The translations under genes and the position numbers were made by a program. Of a stretch of 64,000 nt of DNA, positions 54,899-64,000 are shown piece after piece (position 1 is the stretch's first letter; every line of letters begins with the position of its first letter). The stretch is taken from positions 31,561 to 95,560 of the forward strand of contig CAUYLG010013687.1 in the NCBI GenBank assembly GCA_963573385.1, in the 5' to 3' direction. The notes under the pieces were generated by a model. The model had not been told where the DNA came from and did no database searches. It was given only the letters and a program-made list of their open reading frames with translations. Source of the DNA: Cacajao melanocephalus (Eukaryota > Chordata > Mammalia > Primates > Pitheciidae).

Positions 54899-56146
54899 AG
54901 TATAAAAATATGATCTGATACATTATAAATGAAATGTTAAATAATATATTGATTTTTTGAAATTGGTTCTTAAATATTGTTTTTAAAAAGAATGTTTCAA
55001 AATATAAAAATTGATGCCCGTTTTTCTTAATCATGTTGATGGCTAAGCCTCTCCAATTATTATGACATTATTGAAACTCTTTTCTGCAATGTTGTATATA
55101 AACATAGTCCATGAAGTTGAATAATAGTTTATGAAAAAAGGACAGGGGAAGGGTTTCACCAGTGTTTTAATAGAAATAAATCATATTTTTGCCAAATGAT
55201 TGTATTTTCATGGAAAATTATTGGAAGTTGCAATCCTTTAACTTATTAATGTTCTCTGATCAAATCAACAGATCATGTATAGGTAGTAGTTTCTGTTAAA
55301 TTCTTGACACATACCTTGATTTCAACTAGATTATCGAAGTCTCACCTTTTTCACTAAAACCACAAAAATTATGGCATTAAATCATGGAATTAGTTCATTA
55401 AACATCTGTTTATCAACAGGTATTACATACTAGCTTTGGAAGTTATTGTAAAAAGTGTTCTGATAAGAAATCAAAAACTTCATCATTCTAGTATATATAT
55501 ATTTTAAGAGAAAACCAAGGGTTTTAAAAATATATATTTATCTTCTCATGCTTATTTACAATTATTATAGAATTGGAACATTTTTAGAAAACTCATTTCT
55601 TGTTATAAACATATTTTCTTTGGGTTGACAAATGAATACTGCAAAGCTGGTGTTGATTTAACATTTTCATAAACAACGATTCTGGAAACTTCTTAAAATC
55701 ATACTCAATTATATTAGTATCAGAACAGAAAAGGGAAACAAAAGGGAGTTAGCATTTTGAAATTTATGTTAGTCATTGAGCCTGTGCCTTTAAATGTGAC
55801 AGCAAAGGTTTTAGTAAGAAGTGTTTGCATTGTACCTTTTGACCACTCTAGAACTCAGGAAGGATGCAACAGTTTTGTTAGTTAAAAAACACTATACAAA
55901 TGTTGAGGATGTCTGTATGACCTTAGGGGACTGCAAGCATTTTTGTCATCCTGTGATAAGAATAAAACCAGGTGGCTCTATTCTGTGGCTTAGGATGTGG
56001 GTTTCTTTGTTTCTGATAGTCTCAGACACTGAGAGAAACAAGTTACAAATGCAAAATGGGCTGTGTTTTTAAGCTTCATGTAGCTTAGTAGCGTAATTAT
56101 TGACCATAGAATTTTCTGTTGGCTGTGTTTTGTGACAGGCTGTTTT

Positions 56147-56405
56147 GTTTTTTTTCTTCTTTTTTAAATCCCCTAGAGCATAGATGGGTCTCCACCTCCC
56201 CAGTTCGAACAGTTCTCCTGTTTCAGCCTCACAAGTAGCGGGGGCTACAGGCATGCGCCACCACTCCTAACTACTTTTGTATTTTTTGTAGAGACAGTGT
56301 GTCACCATGTTGGCCAGGCTGGTCTCGAACTCCTGACCTCAAGTGATCCATCAGCCTTGGCCTCCCAAAGTGCTGGGATACAGGTATGGGCCACCGTGCC
56401 CAGCC
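56147..56405 (-). mobile_element. Alu, antisense, with internal deletion and filler
   Basis: T/C-rich run 56147-56166, then about 22 bases of non-Alu sequence, then Alu from 'ctccacctcccc' (56190) to 'ccgtgcccagcc'. The first about 75 bases of the right monomer are missing and replaced. The filler nearly matches 54588-54615. Confidence 0.9.
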
Positions 56406-56631
56406 AACATTATCTTTTAGCCTATCTTTGATAACACGAATATGCACACTCATTTCCCATTTAATTTTTAATAATGTGTTATAGTTCCTGTGCTGGTAGA
56501 GTCATCAGTTTCATTGTTGCATTATTAATTTTACTTTATTACTGAAAGTTGTTTCACAAACATGAGAAATATATTCTGATGTCTGTTGTTTTAATTAAGT
56601 GATTAATTCATGTTGTCTGTATTAAGGGACT

Positions 56632-58150
<1,519 letters not shown>

Positions 58151-58393
58151 GGGCTACCTAGCTAGCCTACTGGTAGACAATACTTGCCTAGAAAAGAGAA
58201 ACTTGATATGAATTGATGTTCATTTTAAAAATACTTTGATTTAGAAACCAGTTACAATTATGAATTAGAATTACATTTTTAAGTCATAATTAATTACTTG
58301 TAAAATTTAATGCCCAGAGTTGGAGGAAGGTTAAACACTTCTAACTTGTTTTAGAGTGACTACAGTTAACTCTGTTTCTAAGGGCCCGATGCA

Positions 58394-58751
58394 TTTTTCT
58401 TTTCTTTTCTTTTCCTTTCTTTTCTTTTCTTTTCTTTTTTCTTTTCTTTCCTTTCCTTCCTTCCTTCCTTTCTTCTTTCTTTCCTTCTTTCTTTCCTTCC
58501 TTCTCTTTCCTTTTTTCCTTCCTTCTTTCCTTCCTTCTTCCTTCCTTCTTTCCTTCCTTCTTTTCTTCCTTCCTTCCTTCCTTTCTTTCTTTCTTTCCTT
58601 TCTTTTCTTTTATTTTCTTTTCTATTCTTTTCCTTCCTTCCTTCCTTCCTTCCTTTCCTTTCCTTTCCTTTCCTTTCCTTTCCTTTCCTTTCCTTTCCTT
58701 TCCTTTCCTTTCTTTCTTTCTTTCCTTTCTTTCTTTCCTTTCTTTCTTTTT
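58394..58751. repeat. 360-base pyrimidine tract, (TTTC/TTCC/CCTT)n
   Basis: Almost only T and C, with blocks of CTTC, CCTT and TTTCC. It runs into the Alu poly-T and probably grew from it. The 193- and 139-residue frames (Phe/Leu/Ser and Lys/Glu/Arg) are artefacts of the repeat. Confidence 0.97.
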
Positions 58752-59054
58752 CTTGAGACAGAGTCTCTCCCTGTCCTGGGCTGGAGTGCAGTGGCACTAT
58801 CTCAGCTCACTGCAACCTCCACCTCCCAGGTTAAAGCGATTCTCTTGCCTCAGCCTTCCAGTAGCTGGGATTACAGATGTGAGCCACTGACCCGCCCCTT
58901 TTTTTTCTTTTCTTTTTTTTTTTTTTTGTATTTTTAGTAGAGATGAGGTTTCACCATGTTGGCCAGGCTGGTCTCGAACTCTTGACCTCAGGTGATTGAC
59001 TTGCCTTGGCCTCTCAAAGTGCTGCCATTACAGGCATGAGCCACCATATCCGGC
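58752..59054 (-). mobile_element. Alu, antisense, with T-rich middle
   Basis: Antisense dimer from 'tcttgagacagag' to 'ccaccatatccggc'. The inter-monomer linker has expanded to about 30 T/C bases (58898-58927) and part of the right arm is shortened. 59055-59597 is unassigned. Confidence 0.94.
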
Positions 59055-59610
59055 ATGATTTAAGCATTTCTTTGCCCAGCTTCACTCCATTGTAGTCTAG
59101 TATCTGTGTAATAATCTTAAATGGCTATACATTTCTAAGAGTATCAATTTGATGTGAGCAATCTTAATTACAGATAATCTGAAATACTTTTCTTAATATC
59201 AATGCTAGGGATGGCAGTATATGGGCTTTCAAACTTTTTAAAACTTGCTTTACAGAGGATATTTGAAAATACATTTATAATAGTGTTTGTAGAAATTAGT
59301 AAATTAGAATAGTTTTTTCCCAATACTGAATTAAAAATATTAGATGAAAAAATAAAGCTTTACTTATAAGTACTAAAATTTTTAAAAGTTTAGTTTGAAC
59401 TCATTTAGTTTACTATCTGCACACCCACTTTTCTCTTTTCAAAAATTTCCAAAAAACTTTTTTCAAAAATTCTTTTGTCCTGTAAGTTACCATAAAGGCT
59501 ATGGTTGGAGAAATATGTATGAAACATCCTTTTCTTTGGATTTCAAGAAGTTAACTTTTTTGTTTTCTGGTTACTTCTCTCATTGAATTCTTTGAAAGCA
59601 GAATAAAGAT

Positions 59611-60083
59611 GGCCAGGTGCAGTGGCTCATGCCTGTAATCCCAGCACTTTGGGAGGCTGAGGTGTGCGGATAATGAGGTCAGGAGTTCAAGACCAGCCTG
59701 ACCAATGTGGTGAAACCCAATCTCTACCAAAAATACAAAAAAATTAGCTGGCCATAGTGGCGTGGTCCTGTAATCCCACTACTTGGGAGGCTGAGGCAGG
59801 AGAATCACTGAACCTGGCAGGCAGAGGTCTCGGTGAACCGAGATCAGGCCACAGCACTTCAGCCTGGGTGACAGCATGGTGAAAACCATCTCTACTAAAA
59901 ATCCACAATTTAGCCAGGCATGGTGACGTGTGCCTGTAGACTCAGCTACTTGGGAGGCTGAGGCAGGAGAATTGCTTGAACTCAGCAGGTGGAGGTTACT
60001 GTGACCTGAGATTGCACCACTGCACTCCAGCATGGGTTACAGAGCAAGTCTATGTCTCAAAAAAAAAAAAAAAAAAAAAAAAG
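59611..60083 (+). mobile_element. Three-monomer Alu (left-right-right), sense
   Basis: 473 bases in place of about 300. Left arm and linker, right arm up to 'gcctgggtgacagcatggtg', then the sequence steps back to the linker ('aaaaccatctctactaaaaa') and repeats linker plus right arm, ending in a 24-base poly-A. A single 13-base duplication 'gcagaataaagat' at 59598-59610 and 60084-60096 bounds the whole. Confidence 0.97.
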
Positions 60084-60096
60084 GCAGAATAAAGAT

Positions 60097-60579
60097 TATA
60101 ATAGATTCTGAATTTAGTTTATATTCAATATTGAATGTTTAGAAAAAAGTCTCATTTTGTATTTTGTCTTTCTACTCAGCTGTGTTTTAGTAGAGTCTTC
60201 AAGTATTTATCTATTTGCCTGTTTCATATGATAGTTCTAGAGCAGAATTTTCCAAGAATGGTCATTTGTTTCATCAGACATTTCCGTGTATGTTTGACTG
60301 ATGTTCAGTTAATACTTGACAAAATTTCCCAAGTAATAGTTTTAGGGACGCATATGTTAAGCTATATCTGAATGTTACTGTTTTTAGTAAAAATTAAAAA
60401 AGGAACAAAATAAAACTTTGAACTTTTAGAATTTAAAATGTGTGATTTTCACGTGTTCTAATTGGTTTTTTTTGATTTATGAGTAGCTCCAGGAATAATA
60501 AGTAAAATTAGTTTCATTAGATAAATCATTAATATTATAAGCTAACAGTTAACCTTAGTTGTACACATTTATAACCATT
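60097..60579. other. Unassigned AT-rich stretch
   Basis: No feature recognised; a 78-residue plus frame has no domain. Confidence 0.4.
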
Positions 60580-60735
60580 CTGAGGAGCTCTTAAAAAAAA
60601 AGCATTGATGCTGGGGCCCCCAATTCAGATATTCAGATTCAGTTTACCTGATGTGTAGCCTGGACTTTTCTTTTTTTTTAAATTGTTCAGATGATTTTAA
60701 AATTTAACCAGTGTTAGAACCACTGTGCTGAAGCC
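60580..60735 (+). mobile_element. MER5-like (hAT-Charlie) element
   Basis: 'aggagctcttaaaaaaaaag' near 60582, '...gatgctggggcccccaattc' near 60608 and '...gttagaaccactgtg' near 60712 match MER5-type elements. Confidence 0.75.
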
Positions 60736-62239
60736 ATCACTCACAGGATCACTGTCTGAATAAGGATGGGAAATTTTACTTAGATATGCTAATATTTTAA
60801 CTATGGAATACTAAACATACAGATATTTGGAATTTTTTAAGAAGTTTTTTTGTCCAGATTGTTAATATTTTTTAGACCTTGCTTAACACTGACCAGATAA
60901 CAACTACCTTCATATATTCTTACTTTGATTCCTGGTTTATACTATATGCAAAGGCATTAATGTGAGTTCATGTGTGTTTATCTAAATATGGATTTTATGT
61001 GATTTCAGCTTTTCTTCTACTTAAGCATTGGAGAGGTCATTTTTAAATGGTTTTTGCAACTAATTTATTTTCTCTCAAGTGATTTGGCAGTGATGATATT
61101 TCATAAAGTAGATCAGCTAATGGAAAAATTGTCAAGTCTTGAGGAGTTCCAGTAGGAGATTCCATTTCCATTATTAACTTGCTACTCTAGACTGTACATA
61201 GTAGAAATGGAATTTATAAGTGTTATGCAAACTTTCTACCTAAATTACTAAACCTTGTTCTGTCATTTTTTTGGTTATGATTTTCCTTTTAACTGTGGTA
61301 GGTCATAGATAGCTACAAGTTGGCATTTATGGGCAATAATTGGAGTGAAAATTAACAGTGAGACTTCATTTCCACTTTTGACAGTATTTGTATTTGTAAC
61401 TCATGACGGAATTATTCTTATGTATAGGCAATGTTTGTTCATACCAATACATATTTGTCACAGTTACGTGTTACAGTAGTTTTCAAGTTACAAGTATATA
61501 ATTATATGTTTAATAGTCCCAACAGTTCACACAAAAGGGAACTGGAAATTTAAGATGTCCAAAAACATACTGTGTACTAAAAGTTTGGGATGATTACATA
61601 AACAAAGATGGGAAGCCCTGTAACTTACAAGCCTGGGTGCTGAAATCAGCAAACTTGAATATAACACCACTGCTTAGAGTCAGTCCTCCTAAAATGAAAC
61701 ATATTTGCTCCTAAAAATCAGCATGCTTTTCAGAATTACACAGCGAAAACCACAGGACTTACGAGAAAATGGGATTATGGCACAATACTCAAAAACTCAG
61801 TCACACATTTCAAAATCATAAGTATTAAATGGTTAATAAATAAGTACTTCAATACATTTGGCACTTTATGTTGAGAAAGACCTGAATTCCCTTGTGGAAG
61901 CGAAAAAGGTTGCAGCTTGTGAGTTGTGAAGTGATGGAAAGAGGATTATCTGAAATCAGAAGGAAAGTTGTAGTACCAGATCTGAGTAGGTTATCAGTCA
62001 CAATTCACATGGTCAACTGAGATAGCTGGTTCCCGTCTGAGGTGTGTGCTTTTGGTGTACTCCTGTATGACTTAGTTGAGTTGGCTCAGTTTTCTGTATT
62101 CACCTTATGTTTCTCATGGATGAAGTCACTTATAAGCAAAATGAAATCTGAGTTAGGCTCACATTGTTCCCTAATATATCGGTTAGATTGGGACAAATTT
62201 GCATTTTCAGAATAGGTATTGTAGCAGAACTAATTGTAC
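60736..62239. other. Unassigned AT-rich stretch
   Basis: 1.5 kb with no recognised repeat or gene. Confidence 0.4.
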
Positions 62240-62400
62240 CATCTAATTAGCTTTAGCACATTACTTAACCTCTCAGAGTCTTGATTTTCTTATGTGTAAC
62301 ATAGGGATAGTACTATTGACCTCATAGGAGTTTGAGGAGAATTAAACGAATGTACACCTACATATTTAAAATAGAATATGCTATATGTTTGTTAAAAAGG
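62240..62400 (+). mobile_element. MIR SINE, sense
   Basis: 'acattacttaacctctcaga' near 62258, '...taacatagggatagtactat' near 62296 and '...gaggagaattaaacgaatgt' near 62333. 62401-62699 is unassigned. Confidence 0.8.
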
Positions 62401-62699
62401 AAGGAATTTTCTATAACTCCTATTTAGAAATCATCCCATCTGGAGAAATTAAAAATGTGTTTTTGTGATTTTTATTTCTTCAGTTAGACATAGATCTTAT
62501 ATATATAGATTTAGCATTTTGTAGATAATTTAAGTCTACATCTATAATTCAGTTAGTTGCTACCAGCAGTGATGCTTTGCTTTACCCATGGGTACATGAT
62601 AAAAATACATGATAGAAAGTTAGCATGTTCTTATTGCTTAATTTTTTTTGTAATCATCAATTTATTTATTAAAATAGTATTATTTAACTGCTAACACTA

Positions 62700-63180
62700 T
62701 TTAATCATCTTTCTTCTTTCCCTTACATTCATTGTCTTAATCTTTCATCTTTAGTATTACCATAATATAATCAAATTCCTCTGTTCTCTTCCCCTTTCCT
62801 GTTTCTAGTACTAAGATGTGCCTTTATCTTCCCCCAATTCATTCATCCTCCATACCACTGCGAAAGAAAATTGCTAGAATTTTCTCCTCACCTCCCAGCC
62901 ATTTTCTCCTATGACACCAGGCACTGAAGCCATCCTGGATGATGTAGTTCTTGTCTGTGCTATTGGAGATGTCTGGGGCATATCTCTCTGGTCAAGTCCC
63001 TTATACTCTTCCTTTATGTGTATCTCTGCTGCAACAAGAATTACACTGTATACCAATATTTTTCACATTTATGGCCTCACTGAAGTCTAAACTCTTTGTG
63101 TTCAGAGATTTTGTATTATCTCTTGGGTCTAGCATATACTAGATGTCCAGTTAGTATTTGGGAAATGAAGGAAGGAAGGA
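62700..63180 (+). mobile_element. LINE2 3' region, sense
   Basis: C/T-rich L2-like body and an end with '...tctttgtgttcagagatttt' near 63092, 'gtctagcatatactagatgt' near 63127 and 'gaaatgaaggaagg'. The body is diverged; only the last 150 bases are clear. Confidence 0.6.
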
Positions 63181-63334
63181 ACAGTGAACAAAATGTAGAT
63201 CAAAATGCTTAAAAATTGAACACCTATGTTCAAGTTAATGAATTAGTTACTTCAGCTTTTATCATTCATTGGTTAATTTTACATTTCTTTTTCTTTTTTT
63301 CTAAAACCAGGACAACATATTTTAAGTGTCTCAA

Positions 63335-63610
63335 CAATATAATGTAGTGGTCAAGAGCAAAGTCTGTGAAGCTAGACTTAAGACTCCTTGGTTAGATTTC
63401 TCGCTCACCTACTTACTCATTTGATGAAGTGTAGGCAATTTACTAAACCTCTCAGTGCCATAGTTTCTTTACCTGGTAAATGAGAATAATAATAGTAGTA
63501 TTTGTTTCATCAGCTTATTGTGTTGAGTAAATAAACTGTGACTGGTAAAGTGTCTAGAATTTTAGCTGGCACATGTTAAATAATAAATGTTACCTATTCT
63601 TGTTCTCAAT
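63335..63610 (+). mobile_element. MIR SINE, nearly full length, sense
   Basis: 'atgtagtggtcaagagcaaa' near 63343, '...aatttactaaacctctcagt' near 63437, '...aaatgagaataataatagta' near 63478 and '...agctggcacatgttaaataa' near 63564: the complete MIR order. 63611-64000 is unassigned apart from a short 'tgttaagtttcaag' repeated at about 63631 and 63668. Confidence 0.92.
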
Positions 63611-64000
63611 TATTGTGAACTAATGCCCTACTGTTAAGTTTCAAGGACAATTTTTTTTATAACCTGCTGTTAAGTTTCAAGAACTTTTTTCCTAACATTG
63701 CTCTAGAGCATTTTTGCACATAACTATTCTCTCCTACTTACTAATAATGTGATGCTTCTTCTCAATTTAATAAAGAAAATCTTACCAGATTCAGGTGTCA
63801 GTGATTAAAGGTAATCAAGGCTAATCTAGTTAACCCAATTTTGATGCTTTATAAGGCCAACCACCTTTTGTAGTGATTATTAGGCATTGATTGTATTTCT
63901 ATTATTGCTACATACATTATGCACATAATATGTTTAGCTATTAAAAATGAGTAAGAAACAAGAAAAAATATTTTTATTTCAATAATTTTTGGGGGAACAG

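Noticed and set aside
58356..58937. Longest open frame (193 residues, plus) and its 139-residue minus counterpart
   Set aside because: Composition is Phe/Leu/Ser or Lys/Glu/Arg only, made by the pyrimidine tract, and the end is antisense Alu. Not a gene.

Overview
This is primate nuclear DNA, most likely human. About fifteen Alu elements or Alu pieces (a primate-specific, 7SL-derived SINE) lie on both strands, together with MaLR LTRs of the MST/THE1 type, an old Tigger1 DNA transposon, L1 in many stages of decay, and LINE2/MIR fossils. The sequence is AT-rich, has no CpG island, and no open reading frame looks like a protein-coding exon. The longest frames come from microsatellites and from antisense Alu or L1 sequence. 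I read the window as intergenic or deep intronic DNA. It carries no gene that I can support, no structured RNA gene and no CRISPR array.

Layout. 1-5.0 kb: antisense L1 sequence, one copy inside another, with an Alu in it, followed by an old Alu. 5.3-8.7 kb: mostly unassigned, with a TC-rich tract, a TA repeat and an Alu. 8.7-11.9 kb: a Tigger1 transposon on the minus strand whose dead transposase can still be followed, split by a solo LTR and by an Alu. 11.9-16.2 kb: a long plus-strand LINE2, a MIR split by an Alu, and antisense LINE2 pieces. 16.2-27.3 kb: a repeat-poor, AT-rich block with one Alu, two MIRs and a striking 30-bp-stem hairpin. 27.3-37.3 kb: antisense L1 sequence carrying a Tigger-type element, LTR insertions, a MaLR LTR and several Alus. 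37.3-45.7 kb: MaLR LTR, a 130-bp tandem duplication, MIR/L2 fragments and mostly unique sequence. 45.7-48.0 kb: an antisense L1 with a fold-back rearrangement and two Alus. 48.4-54.9 kb: a TA-flanked DNA transposon with a MIR inside, L2 and Alu pieces, a MaLR LTR whose empty-site sequence is still readable in a related copy 2.5 kb away, and a MER5-like element. 56-60 kb: Alus on both strands around an antisense LINE2 and a 360-base pyrimidine tract, ending in a three-monomer Alu. 60-64 kb: MER5-like, MIR and LINE2 remnants.

Nothing here works together as a gene system. The record is one of layered transposition. The order of nesting (Alu in LTR in L1; Alu and LTR in Tigger1; Alu in LINE2 and in MIR) gives relative ages. 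The most interesting signals are structural: the 21.97 kb hairpin, the 45.9 kb fold-back palindrome, the trimeric Alu at 59.6 kb, the filler sequence in the 56.15 kb Alu, and the repeat-poor block. Family names rest on recognition by eye, and edges given without target-site duplications are approximate to about 10-50 bases.
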